Shown piece by piece: positions 1 to 10,618 of a DNA stretch of 64,000 bases. The translations under genes and the position numbers were made by a program. A model generated the notes under the pieces. It saw only the letters and a list, made by a program, of their open reading frames with translations. It was not told where the DNA came from and searched no databases. The stretch spans positions 1 to 64,000 of the forward strand of contig KV423996.1 in assembly GCA_001632435.1 (NCBI GenBank), given 5' to 3'. This DNA comes from Calocera cornea HHB12733. Its lineage: Eukaryota > Basidiomycota > Dacrymycetes > Dacrymycetales > Dacrymycetaceae. How positions within the stretch are numbered: position 1 is the stretch's first letter; every line of letters begins with the position of its first letter.

Positions 1-509
1 CACCGCCACAGGGGTCCAAGCCGCCGCGCCGCGCAGGCTCAGGCGCGCGGCAGACCCTGAGAGGGTTAGCTGCCGCCTTACGGTTTTGCTGATGTGTATC
101 ATACTAACTTGATATGATTTTTGGGACGTCGAACTCGAGCCGCACTCTCGCACAAGAGTGAAGAGTAGAATAGGTCCACTAGGGTAGTCTCCATACCATC
201 ACAGCAGGTTACACCGGATACCATATATCAACGAAGACATACTCTTTACCATAGTATACGCAGTGTACAGGGTGTAAGGCGGGGCGAGTTCAAGCGGACC
301 TCGGATGAGCCCAAGGGCAGCACTGCCACTTCCAAGGCAGGGCGCTGCACTCGCGCCCTCATGGCCGTTGGCAGATTCGTGGTCACCACCGACCTGCATC
401 GGCTTGGGCACGGGCCATATATGCCCTCCCACCCATACCTACCTAATGCCACCATCTTCTCCTCACCATCAAATATACACACACGTCGACGCACTTATAC
501 AACCCGTGA
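1..509. other. Left-edge stretch without a recognised gene
   Basis: No reading frame here resembles a known protein. The first 100 bases are GC-rich and could be the tail of a gene lying outside the window. The bases just before 510 are presumably the promoter and 5' leader of the next gene; I see no diagnostic element. Confidence 0.3.
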
Positions 510-1844
510 ATGTCGCTCAACCTCGAGCATGTCCTGCGGTCCGTCGCCTCCACCCTTGACACGCCCTCAAACGCCAATCTCCCACATCCATCATCAAGGC
601 ACCCGATCCCGCACGCACCCTGTCTCCCCGAACGACTACCAAACGAGGCCTTCCTCCAGAGAGAAGGCGAGCTCTCGGGCCCACGCGCAATCCTCGCCCA
701 GTTGCGCAGGTCGCCCTCTCCGAGCGAGCTGCAGGAGGCGCTCGAGACACCTCTGTCTCCAAACATACACCGCAGAGGAGGGAAGGGGGACGATGCAGGT
801 AAGAAGAGGGGAAAGGCACGAAAGGTTCAGAAACCGCCTGGATGGAAGGAGCCGCAGCCATTCGAGATCTTCCGCGCGGTCGAGAACAAGGACGTGATGT
901 TCCTGATGCAGGTCCGGGATCATGCTTTCCACGTGCGCACCCCTCTTTCCCCTCTCTGATCTTCCCACCTGATCCAAATCCAACATAGCTACTACTTAAG
1001 AAAACGGGCGACGCGACGCCCCTCGTGCACGCGATGCGCATCGGCAAGTCCCACCGGGACATCGCGATCATCCTCCTAGGCGCTATGAGCCGGTGGGTGA
1101 ACCACCTGGACGACGACGAGGTCGAGCTCCCGCAAACCAAGGCGATGCTCAAGGCCTTGCGGACGAACCTGAAGCTGGCGATCGACCACGGGCTCGCGAG
1201 CAGCCAGAACGACTTGATCCCTTCGTGTATGCGCGCCTGCTGTGCTTCATGGTCTGGGTATGGACGCTGATCAGCGAACAGTCATGCAGTGCCTCGTTAT
1301 GTCGGAGGGTGACCGCTGGGTGCGCGCCCAGACAGAGACAATCTCCCTCGCCCTGCGGCAAGGCACCGAAGGCCACCCAGTGACGACGGCCGACGCGGCC
1401 GTGCGCGCGTTCGCGACGCGCGAGCTGGGCAAGGCCGAGTTCATCGCCGCGCTCGAGGAGTAGTACGTCCCCTCTCCTGTCCCGTGGGTATGCACGCTGA
1501 TGTCAGAAAGTATTGCGAACGCGACGGGCGACTTGATCATGCTCGGCATCTGGTACCAGCTGTCGGAGGCGGACCCGGGCGCAGAGGTCATCCCCGCGTA
1601 CTATTTCGCGCGTGACGACCGGTGCGCACTTCTCACCCGTCTGCATGACTTCAGTGACTAACGCGGTCCTAGAATATTCCGCGCATGGGAAGAGCGCCTA
1701 CACAGCGCGAAGCTTTCAAAGGCTACGAAGCGACTACGATGGCAGATCAGGGTTGTGCAGAACGTGATGGAGGGACGGAACGCGAGCTATCGGCAGAAGG
1801 TGGAGGTGCTCAGAGGGGAGCTTGATGAGGGGCCGGGGGTCTAG
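510..1844 (+). CDS. Conserved fungal protein of unknown function
   Basis: Five exons fit without a break: 510-932, 989-1226, 1282-1462, 1511-1621 and 1673-1844, giving 374 residues. All junctions are GT-AG and the phases agree. The N-terminal 140 residues are low-complexity and basic (GKKRGKARK near residue 105). From about residue 142 the protein is compact and looks helical, with conserved-looking stretches such as HAMRIGKSHRDIAIILLG, MSEGDRWV, TRELGKAEFIAALEEYIANA and RWQIRVVQNVMEGR. I recall similar unnamed proteins from other Agaricomycetes but no assigned function. There is no signal peptide or membrane segment. The start was chosen because it is the first ATG of the frame that splices cleanly. 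The exon model is more certain than any role. Confidence 0.75.
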
Positions 1845-2331
1845 CCGCACTACAGGAAGGGGAGAAGTCTGGAAGGGCTGACTTGATATTTAACTGTGAG
1901 GATGCTGGATGGATCCGCGCGAGCCTGGGGGTGCGGAGTGCACACGATCCGAATTTGAAAGATAGACAAGCTATCGGTATGGGCGGACATACCAGATTGA
2001 ACCGTATACCGCATGTATTGTCACACGCCGGTTTAACGTGCTTGTGGCCCATTCAACTACTTATCCCTGAGCATTACGGTGATTATACATGCGGCGTTGC
2101 CCTTCGCACATGTTCGTGCGAGCTCGTCTATCCACGGGGTAAGGGGGCACACAGGAGTAGTGCGATTTTGCGGTCCCGGGTCTACACCCGGGCAATTACA
2201 TCCTCTACTACAGCATGCAGATGATTATCGTCCATAGATATCGTCCCCATTTCGCGACAGCTCGCGTCTATGAGGGTTTCACACCCACTGGCGGAGCCCA
2301 ATCCTGACAGCGCAAGCCCAGACGAAGCGAT
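1845..2331. other. Intergenic, convergent 3' ends
   Basis: This lies between the 3' end of the 374-residue protein gene and the 3' end of OXA1, which is on the other strand. No coding region or repeat is supported here; it should hold the two 3' untranslated regions. Confidence 0.4.
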
Positions 2332-4025
2332 CTACCGCATGTGCTTCCCCTTCGGTCGCTGTATCCTCCCCTCCTGCTTGATGGCGGTCCTGTTTGCTTT
2401 GATCGCCGCCTGATCCTTCGCCAGCCGGTCCCTCTCCAGCTGATGCACCTGGTGGTGTGCCTCCGCCGGCGAGCTCGGGTGCTTCACCTCCGACTTCCTG
2501 TGCTCCTGCATGAGCCGCTGCGCATCGGCCTGGTCAATCCACTTGATCGGCTCGCGCGGCCTCTGCACACGAGGGCGGTTTTGTTTCGGCTCCTCCGGAA
2601 CAGCCTTCATCATATCCTCGACCCACTTGCCGCTCACGAATCTCCGCACTTTGCTTGGGAAATCACGCCATCGGAACGGCTTGACAGGCGCTACTTCGGG
2701 CGCGGCATCTCGCGCGGGAATGCCAAAGTAGTCGCGGACGGGGCGTATGGAGAGGATCCAGCCTTGGAGGAGGAGCAGGAGGTTGTTAAGTAGGAAGTAA
2801 AGGCACACAGCCTGCGGCTGGGTGAGGGTGATGAAGCAGAACAGGATCACCATCCCCGAGGCGATCGAGCGCATGTTCTGCATTTGCATCGTCGCGGGAG
2901 CACCCATGTCACCACCGTACTACAGTTGCGCATCAGTAAGTGAAGGATGCACCTGAGGGAGGATGACGGACCTTGGCATTGACCCACATGGCTGCAGTGG
3001 CAGCCATTGGCAGACCCCACATCGCGTCTATCCCCAGCCACGTCCAGGGCGCCCACCAAATCGAGTGATCCGAGAAGATATGCGCAGCTTGGGTGAGGTC
3101 CTTGAACCACAGCGTGCCACCTTCGAGTAGCTGGGGCACAGGCGCGAGGGACATTTGGCGGAAGGCGAAGAAACACGAGATGCTGGTGATTCCCTGCGCG
3201 ACCGGATACATGAACGATTTGCCGAGCGAGACGTCGTGCGCCTTCATGATGGCCCTGATCTTTTGCTGTTCGAAGGCAGCCGCGACCTTGTCCCCAGACT
3301 TAAGCTTCGCCTTGACCGCCTCTTGGATTTCCTTCATCTGCGGCTGGATGTTGTTCAGCCTCGTGCTGTTGATCTGGGAGGGTATGACGAGTGGCAGAAG
3401 CGCAGCGCGGATCAGCACCGTGAGGACGAGGATGCTTGCCCACATCGGCAGGCCGGTGCTGGCAGCAACGATCTCGAATGCCTCCCGTGTCCAGGCAACG
3501 GGAGTGAAGCCCATTCCGAGACCTAGCGCGGAGAGATCGCCGAAATGCATCACGGGCCAAGAGGCAGCATCACTTGCTACTGAGGTGATGTCGGCGATGT
3601 CGTGAAGCACTTCGGGGATCGAAGGAGGGGGAGGGAGCGTCTCGGCGATGGGCGGAGGGGGGACCGCAGCGGCAGTATCAGCGACGGGGTCGGGAGTAGC
3701 AGTCGGTGAGGTTGCAGGGGAAGGTGCTCCAGATGTAGATGATGGCGAAGGTGTGGATAGCGGAGGCGGACGTGAGGAGGTGAAGGGCCACAGAGAGAAC
3801 GCTCTTGTCTCTGCTATACGGCGGAGGGTCGGCTGCGGTGCATACAGGGCAGTATGTAAGCGTGGAATTGTTAGGAACGACTGCCTTGTTATTAGTACGG
3901 TTCGCAAAGCGGAGTGAAGGGCGTACTGTTCGAGCAAGATGCAGCGAGCGCGCTTGTATGCTCGTCCGTGGAAGGGAGAGTGACGGGGTCAGAACACGCG
4001 TGCACGCGGCGCGTAGGGAGATCAT
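2332..4025 (-). CDS. OXA1: Mitochondrial inner-membrane insertase OXA1
   Basis: Exons on the minus strand are 4025-3927, 3880-2972 and 2919-2332, giving 531 residues in frame. The protein starts MISLRAACTRVLTPSLSLPR, an Arg/Ser-rich presequence typical of mitochondrial import. A Pro/Ser/Thr-rich linker follows. The YidC/Oxa1 core starts with a hydrophobic segment at GLPMWASILVLTVLIRAALLPLV, then the hydrophilic matrix loop (NIQPQMKEIQEAVKAKLKSG), SLAPVPQLLEGGTLWFKDLT and a later membrane hairpin (SGMVILFCFITLTQPQAV). The basic C-terminus (KANRTAIKQEGRIQRPKGKHMR) fits the ribosome-binding tail of Oxa1. Oxa1 inserts mitochondrially encoded and some imported proteins into the inner membrane. The first intron has a clear tactaat-like branch site just before its cag acceptor, which supports the upstream start at 4025 over a later ATG. 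Confidence 0.93.
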
Positions 4026-4409
4026 TTGCCGTCTTCCCGCCTACTTCTCCTGTCTCGAGGGCGAGAACCGACAGAGCGCGGAGGGTCTATGCGCAGACGG
4101 CGCCGAGGCGTGGTTGGACGGCGAGGTAAGGAAATTGGACGATGCCGAGAGGCTAGCCCAGGGTACCGCCAAAATTCGTGTCGAGGCGTTCGGCGATGAC
4201 GACGGAAGCAGATCTGTGGGAGATTCGGTTCTATTGGCTGCCTTCATCTCTCGCTGCCTCGATTGAAATGTACAGTACACCGTGTCTCTCAGCTGAAATG
4301 TCTGCCAAGCACCTCTTCGGAGACAAGAACTAGCTAATGCAACATGGCTCGCTATAGGTATACTGGTGCTGTTGGCGATTTGGCAGATCATCCCTCCTTC
4401 GATCTAACT
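4026..4409. other. OXA1 upstream region, left flank of the transposon
   Basis: The stretch holds the OXA1 promoter. Before the Harbinger element landed it was joined to the 3' end of ZPK1, now at 10619. Bases 4407-4409 (act) are the left copy of the 3-bp target duplication. Open frames on both strands here do not look like proteins. Confidence 0.5.
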
Positions 4410-4441
4410 GGATGACTTGCCGTAGACGTAGATACGTAGAT
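4410..4441 (+). repeat. Left terminal inverted repeat of the Harbinger element
   Basis: Thirty-two bases beginning GGATGACTTGCCG and rich in GTAGA words. The complement is present without mismatch at the right end. Preceded by the ACT target duplication. Confidence 0.93.
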
Positions 4442-4687
4442 GGAGGCATATTTCGGAAGCAAAGTCGTAAACTGCTTCCGGGCACGCAAACCGTAGGATG
4501 CGCGTTGGCCCCGTTGTAGATCGTAGATTCCTCACGTGCTTTACGCAGATCACGCAATTTGTTCCCGCTTTGCATGACGGGTGTCTGACAGGCTGCGCCC
4601 CCCCCCCCCGCATCCTCACCCTCGGCTCCCCACTGCCCCCGATCGCTCGCTCGCTGTCTCTCGGCATCCCCGATACCTCCGCCAGCA

Positions 4688-7418
4688 ATGTCCTCATTGG
4701 GGGGAGGGCCTCCCTCTCTTACCCATGGTACTTGCCATCGCCTCCTTACGAACACACTCGACAAGCGCAGCCTGCCTCACGTCCAGATCCTCGCGATCAT
4801 CGAGAAGACTCAGCCCACCGGACGCTCTCGGCACCCTCCCCTGTTCACGTGAGTACCTTTCAAACACGTGCAGGATGCGCATCCTGACGAAAAGACAGTG
4901 TCTGGATTAGCGATGGTGCCCAGAACATCCCCATGGTTGCTGGGCTCGATGTCATTTGGCAGATCCAGACGCAGCGTATCAAGACCTTCGACCAGGTGCG
5001 GATCATTGGGTACCAGACATGGTTCCCTCCCGGGGTCTCGAGGGACAACAAGTGCGCAGCCTGCCGTCTCCCCTTCTCTCTCTCCCAGGATGCGCTGACA
5101 GTCTATCCAGATCGCAGATCTCAATGCTGCTTTGGAACGTTGCACGTGTTTGTGCGCATCCTGCAAAGATTGGGCAGCCTGTGCAGCAGCGCCACATCAA
5201 CTTCATTCGCAACAACGCGTACGCCGAGCTGCGCGGCGATCCCAAGACATATGAATGGGTTCCTCCCATCCACCAACACCTCGTCACCCAAGGCCCTCCC
5301 CTACCCTGTGGCGCGGATGCGAACATCCCCATCCCACCCGACAATCCCAACGCCGCGCAGGTTGCGCCCCACCTGCTGAACGCTTTGCCCATGGGTGGAT
5401 GGGACTTCGCCGTGGGCGAACCCCTCCCGGCCTGGGCTCACCATATGATCCCTCCTGGCTGGACGCCCCTCGACGCTGACGGTCTCGTCCAGCAAGGTCT
5501 CCACTCGTGTCTGGACGTGCCGGGATGGGGTTATCGCTGGGGCGCCGACCCGTTATCCATACTCGCCCGTCAGGGTGCGCATCCTGACAACGCTGCGATG
5601 AACCCGGCGCATCCTGTCCCCCAGGGTGCGCCTCTCTTCCCCCCTGTGGTTTGGCCGCCCGGGTTTGTTCCCCCCAATGAGAATCACCCGGCGCATCCTG
5701 GCTGGGATCTCCTCAGCACCCTCGCTCCTGGCGATACCTGCAGCGTTTGGGTGCGGGTTACGCGTATCGACAACAAGGACAGCACGATCGACCTGGTCGT
5801 TCACGACCAAAACACCAAGATGGATGTCGTCGTTCGCCTGGAGCTGAAGGCCGAAGTCCTCAGGCTGCGCGAAGGTCGCTGTTATCAGCTTTTCAATGTC
5901 CCTGTCGTAGCCTCCGCGAAATGGTGCCGTACATTCCACCCCGGTCAGCTGTCCCTCGACAAACGTTGTAAGATCTATGAGGTGCGTCGCGCATCCTGTC
6001 AGGGTGCGCACCCTGCTGAACTTCATCGTTCTAGATGGAAGACCCGCGCATCCCCGCTCTGATCATCCGGCCGCGCCGTCTCAACCAGCTCGAACGGGGC
6101 TATGCGAACAAGTCCATTGGTAAGCGTGCGTGATCCAGGGTGCGCGCAGCCTGTGTTGATCGCGCCTATCAGATGTGTGGTGCGTCATCATGAATACCAG
6201 TGCGATCATTCCTGGGAAACCCAAGGGTCAGGCCACAAAGGTGAGCACCATCCACAGGATGCGCACCCTGTCTCACGCAATGCGACAGGGCTGGTCACAG
6301 CCTCCCAACCTCACTCGCTGCGAGTGTTGGGTGACCGACAAATCTCTCACCGCCTGCCGCCTGATGGCCTGGGACGAGTTCCCCGAACAGCTCTTTGGTC
6401 GGGATGGTGAAGTGGTGATGCTCCACAACATCCTCATGGACGATACACGGCGCGACGACATTTGCTTGAAGACGCACTCTGGGCTGACGGAGATTTGGCG
6501 CGGGCAGGATGCGCCACAGCTTGTAAACGCGTACAACGACATGATAAACTGGTGCGTTCAGCGCAGCCTGAGGGTGCGCTACCTCACAGGCTGCGCGCAT
6601 CCTGACACTCAACTCCAGGTGGAACACCGTCCTCACAAGCGACATTGAGTGGAACGTCCTCGCTTTGAGCTGCAGCGCTGAAGGATCAAAGGCGTTGAAG
6701 AAGTGGGGGGTTGGGACCCGTGCGCCCGTTCTTACCATTGCTCAGGTTGACCAACAACGTCTCGGCCGTGACCAAGCCCCGTCCCACTTCAAGATCGAAG
6801 GCACGATGCAGGTCATCAACCCGGGCTCGGTCACATACATTGGGTGTGCGAACGCCCACTGCAACAAGAAGGTGGAACGCGGAGACGAGATTCAGCCGGG
6901 CGTCTTTCGCTGTTCGCGCTGTGACCACAAGTTCTTGCAAGGATCCGCAAGGTATGTTAGGTTGCGCGCATCCTTAGGTTGCGCGCATCCTGAGCGTGCA
7001 CATCCTGTCCAGCCCAGCACTTACGTTCCCTTCAGGTACAAGCTACGCTTCCACATCATCGATCACAATGGAAACACACACGAGGCCGTGGCATTTGACA
7101 CTGCAACAAAGGGTGCGCTCAAGGTGTCGGCCAGTGTGATGCGTCAGCGTATGGACCTCACCTTAAATGATGTGAGTGCGCATCCTGTCAGGCTGCGCGT
7201 ACTGACAGTCATTAACCCTGACAGTACGAGCAATACAACCTTGCTCGCTGGGCTATCGATGAGATGCAGACGAAGGTATGGCTGTTCACCGTGGAAGCGC
7301 GAACGGAGAAGCATGGGCCGGTAAGTTTAGGAGGCTGCGCGCATCCTCCTATGTCTAACAGCTGAATTAGTGGAAAGGACGGAGCCAGTGGATTGTCACG
7401 GTGATACTGCAGAAGTAG
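4688..7418 (+). CDS. RPA1-like single-stranded-DNA-binding protein carried by the transposon
   Basis: Ten exons join in frame: 4688-4848, 4899-5051, 5111-5981, 6035-6119, 6173-6240, 6289-6551 (6301 is an alternative start), 6619-6951, 7036-7171, 7225-7320, 7371-7418; about 737 residues. The order follows the large subunit of replication protein A. First comes an N-terminal OB fold (SLPHVQILAIIEKTQ, then FTVWISDGAQNIPMVAGLDV and a KIGQPV linker), next a long Pro-rich insert. Then DBD-A (WVRVTRIDNKDSTIDLVVHD), DBD-B (DVWCVIMNTSAI ... VTDKSLTACRLMAWDEF), and DBD-C with the zinc ribbon C-x4-C-x16-C-x2-C around residues 560-590. The end is QWIVTVILQK. RPA1 coats single-stranded DNA in replication and repair. 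It lies 5' of and co-oriented with the transposase. The second intron junction (5052-5110) is the least certain. Confidence 0.82.
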
Positions 7419-7635
7419 AGAGGGGGACAGGGTTAGTAGCTGTGGCTGATGAATGTTTTGCTTTGACGTGACGCGTCGGGACGCGACGCGTCCGTAATGA
7501 ATGCTCATTTTGTTTGTGCCCCTAACCTCTTATGAATCTGAATCAACCAGGGGCGCATCCTGCGTGTTCCGTGCATCTCTACCGCACCGATGCACATCTC
7601 ACTACTACTCTGTATTCCACGTTTCGGGCGCCAGG

Positions 7636-9005
7636 ATGCACCCTCTGTGGCAAGAGAGGATGCGCGCATCCTCCCCAGCACCATCAAACACTTCATCGAA
7701 TGAAGATTCAGAGGACGACACATTCGAACTAGGCCAGGGCGCAGCCTTCCTTGTACTCGTCGACCACCAGGCTGCGATCCTTGAAGCCCAACATCGCCGA
7801 CCCCATAGGGCGTATCTTTCTCGCCCGGATCTCCTGAGGAACCCCAGGCTGCGCACCCCCTTCCAATCGGTCCTCACGGGGGAAGTGGATCGAGCTTACA
7901 TCTCCACCATGGGCCTCGATGTCCGAACCTTCCGGCGCATCCTGGACGCAGGGTTCGAAGACCTCTGGAACTCTGAGTCCATTCCTCGGGCAGATGTATC
8001 TGCCTGGGGCGAGCCAAGACCCTCCAAACGGTCTCTCAATGCTGCTGGCGGTCTTGGGCTGGTCCTGTACTGGCTCAACTCCACGATGCTTGACAAGTCG
8101 CTTGCTCAAATCTTCGCCCTCATTCCCTCCACAATTACTCGATACCGTGCATTTGGGCTGGACATCCTCTTGCGCACCCTGCGTGGCATTCCCGAAGGTC
8201 GAATCACCTGGCCTCAAGATGAAGACTTCCACGAGCTCTCCGACTTAGTTGTAGCAAGACATCCGTTGCTACAGGGTGCGTTCGGGTCTGTCGACGGGCT
8301 CAACTTGCCCACTGCAACTTCCAGCGACGAACGCTGGCAAAATGCCCAATATAATGGGTGGCTGCACGGGCACTTCACCAGCAACGTCTTGGCATTTTCT
8401 GCTCGAGGTAAGCCTCAGGATGCGCAACCTCAGGACGCGCAGCCTCAGGATGCACGCTAACGCTCTCCCCAGGCGAGCTCATTCATGCGGCCATCAATGC
8501 TCCTGGCAGCTGGCACGATGCGAAGGTCTCCAGTGGGATCTATACTCAGCTGGAAGAACGGACACCGGATGACTTCTACCTTGCGGCCGATACAGCCTTC
8601 CCGCACAACCGAGGTTCCCTGAAGAGCAAGATACGGACACCCGTGAAGAGCGGCTCCCGAACCACCCGCGAACATCTACGTTTCCTGGACCAGCTGGTGT
8701 CCTTCCGGCAATCAGCCGAGTGGGGCATGCGAGCCATTCAAGGCTCCTTTGGAAGGCTGCGCCTACCCCTGGATGCCAACGACGCGCATGCTCGGCACAG
8801 CCTGCTCGAGACTGTCTTTCGGCTGCATCAGATCAGGGTGCGCCTGGTGGGCATAAACCAGCTCCGGAACGTTTACGAGCCGATCTGGACAGAGACAAAG
8901 GAGCAGAAGCAGGTATGGGGGTCACTGCGCGACATGTTCTTCCCGGACATTCGAAAGGCTGACCGTGTGGCCAAATTCCATTACATTGCAGTGGAAGAGC
9001 TGTGA
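7636..9005 (+). CDS. Harbinger (HARBI1-like) DDE transposase
   Basis: Two exons, 7636-8407 and 8473-9005, give 434 residues. The DDE_Tnp_4-type core is intact. The first Asp is in GAFGSVDGLNLP and the second in NAPGSWHDAKV. A block ADTAFP follows, and the likely catalytic Glu is in SAEWGMRAIQGSFGRL. Upstream is a conserved helical region (STMGLDVRTFRRILDAGFEDLW, IFALIPSTITRYRAFGLDIL). The enzyme would cut at the 32-bp terminal repeats and make the 3-bp duplication seen. The intron is almost entirely made of the element's short repeated motif. I chose ATG 7636; an upstream ATG at 7501 is also in frame. The 3' end overlaps the convergent Myb-like gene by 25 bp. Confidence 0.88.
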
Positions 9006-10276
9006 GTATTTTCTGAACCTGACAGACTCATAGACTGCCCTATGAATTGACCCATGTTCCCCATTCCCATCAACATGGTGCGCATCCTCTCCTGCATCTC
9101 CAGCTTGGCATTCGCCACGTTGAGCTCACCCTGCACGGCAAGCAGGCTGCGCGCATCCTCGAGCAACTGCGTGCGCAACGACTCGATCAGCTTGTCCTTC
9201 TCCATGCTGACAGTCACCAGCTTGAATTGCTTGTCGCGAAGTTGACCCTGCAGGGAGGATATCTCACTCTGAAACAGGCTGCGCTCTGCCCGGATGGCTT
9301 CGCGCTGTTGAATACGCTCAGCCTGGGTGTCTGGGTCGAAAGCTCGGCTGACATTTGCCAGCAATGTTGACGTTTTCGATTGGCGAGTCGACTTGGATGC
9401 GGAAGTGACATGCCGGCGCTGCTTCACGAGAACATCGTCCGTTGCAGATGTGCTCGGGGTGTGTGACAAGCGCGCAGGCTGCGCCAGGGGACGAGCGCGC
9501 GGCGCATCCTCCCGGTCCGACGCCGACCATGGAATCTCCTCTTCTTCGGGTTCATTGGGGTTGTCATCGTCTTGCAGGTTGCCCATCTCAACATCATCTT
9601 GGATCTGCTTGTTGATGTCCTTTGCACGCCGGATACGGTCAGGCATCTCACCATCACCAGTGGGTTTGGGCTTGCGAGCCATCTGGGAAGAAGTCAGCTT
9701 GACAGGATGCGCAACCTGCGGAGTGGGCGCACCTCATTGAATTTCCGCTTCAGGCTGTCTGTCGTGCGGGGCTCTATGCCTTCCGTTGCCCAGTAGGTTG
9801 CCATCCCCGCCATAACCTCCTCCCAGCCATCTGGCCCAATGGGCCTGGCCCCTGCAACCAAGTCCAGCATGACATCCAACTCAGCATTGCCAAAATTCCG
9901 TGCCCCAGCACTCCGTCCATGACTGAGCCTTCTGGGCAGGCTCACCCTCCGGTGCAGCCTTCTTTGCCTTGCGCTTGCGGGTCACCAGGGGAGGCTGCGC
10001 ATCCTGCACGGGGGTGGCAGCAGGCTCGGAAGCGAGGGCGTAGCTGTGTAGATCGTCCAGGGTGCGCGGGAATCCATCGGCGTCCAGTTGAGGTGAGTGG
10101 GCGAGTGTGCTTGGGCTCCGGCTGTATGGGCTGCCCAAGCCCCATTGGGAAGCGTAGCCCGGGGCGGGAAAAGGTGCGGTGGTGGCCACATAGGTGGGCG
10201 AAGGCTGAGGAAAAGTTGAGGGGACATAAGAGGGAGTAGGCGTCGGAGAGGGTGCGCGTAACGATGAGCTGGACAT
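8981..10276 (-). CDS. Myb/SANT-like DNA-binding protein of the Harbinger element, probably frameshifted
   Basis: Minus-strand pieces are a first part from 10276 to about 9935, a second to 9733, and a last exon 9682-8981. The N-terminus is Pro/Ser-rich and ends in a nuclear-localisation-like stretch (TRKRKAKKAAPEG). Next is the Myb/SANT-like block (GRSAGARNFGNAELDVMLDL ... GIEPRTTDSLKRKFNE) continuing over an intron into KPKPTGDGEMPDRI, a hallmark sequence of this Agaricomycete family. An acidic region and a long coiled coil (RAERSLFQSEISSLQGQLRD and on) follow. Such proteins help the Harbinger transposase reach the nucleus and bind the ends. Between KKAAPEG and GRSAG the frame changes around 9925-9950 with no usable intron, so this copy may carry a one-base indel. 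Confidence 0.72.
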
Positions 10277-10443
10277 GGTGGTTGTCGTGGGCAGGATGCG
10301 CATTCTGCGGGGGATGCCTAATAGGGCCGGCCAAAGTGCAATGTAGCCAGGACGTCTCTGATTGGCGCATCCTGAGCGCCGCCGAGCTGGCCATGAAACA
10401 TCCGAGCCAAGATCACCTTCCGTGTGGGTTTACGAGCGTCGTA

Positions 10444-10520
10444 AAATCTACGTGAGGGGGGGGGACCCCTCACGCAGATTCAAGATCTACGACAGCCCGT
10501 CGTAAATCTACGACTGCGTC
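10444..10520. repeat. Subterminal hairpin and TCGTA repeats at the right end of the transposon
   Basis: The arms ctacgtgagggg and cccctcacgcag face each other across a G-rich loop near 10448-10482, followed by several tcgtaaatctacgac-type words. Similar words (tcacgtgctttacgcagatc) stand near 4530 in the left subterminal region. They are plausible binding sites for the element's own proteins. Confidence 0.5.
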
Positions 10521-10585
10521 GGAGTCTGAAAACTGACACCGGCAGCAGCTCGGCAGACCCTATGTGGCGCATCTACGACGACAAA

Positions 10586-10617
10586 ATCTACGTATCTACG
10601 TCTACGGCAAGTCATCC
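10586..10617 (-). repeat. Right terminal inverted repeat of the Harbinger element
   Basis: Exact complement of 4410-4441. Followed directly by the second ACT of the target duplication. Confidence 0.93.
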
Positions 10618-10618
10618 A

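Larger units (their letters stand above)
4872..10390. repeat. Dispersed near-palindromic motif, GGNTGCGCATCCTG-type, about 40 copies
   Basis: Copies of a 10-14 bp motif are scattered through the transposon and seen nowhere else in the window. The best is a perfect 14-bp palindrome AGGATGCGCATCCT at 4872-4885. Others lie near 5152, 5571, 5601, 5688, 5990, 6135, 6255, 6590, 6960, 6975, 7176, 7332, 7660, 8415-8455, 9080, 9150, 9710, 9990, 10290 and 10368. All ten introns of the RPA1-like and transposase genes and the one of the Myb-like gene hold at least one copy. In exons it often reads Ala-His-Pro. The count is by eye. Confidence 0.85.
4410..10617. mobile_element. PIF/Harbinger-type DNA transposon with RPA1-like cargo, about 6.2 kb
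   Basis: The ends are a perfect 32-bp inverted repeat (4410-4441 against 10586-10617) beginning GGATGACTTGCCG. They are flanked by ACT at 4407-4409 and 10618-10620, a 3-bp direct duplication of the length Harbinger elements make. Inside are an RPA1-like gene (+), a HARBI1-like DDE transposase (+) and a Myb/SANT-like gene (-). The last two are the standard pair for PIF/Harbinger; the first is not. Perfect repeats suggest a recent insertion. Subterminal regions hold several copies of TCGTAGAT-like words. The insertion abuts the stop codon of ZPK1 without destroying it. Confidence 0.88.

Noticed and set aside
7501..7635. Upstream extension of the transposase (ATG 7501)
   Set aside because: The added residues are unlike the family N-terminus and include motif copies; ATG 7636 was preferred, though not proven.
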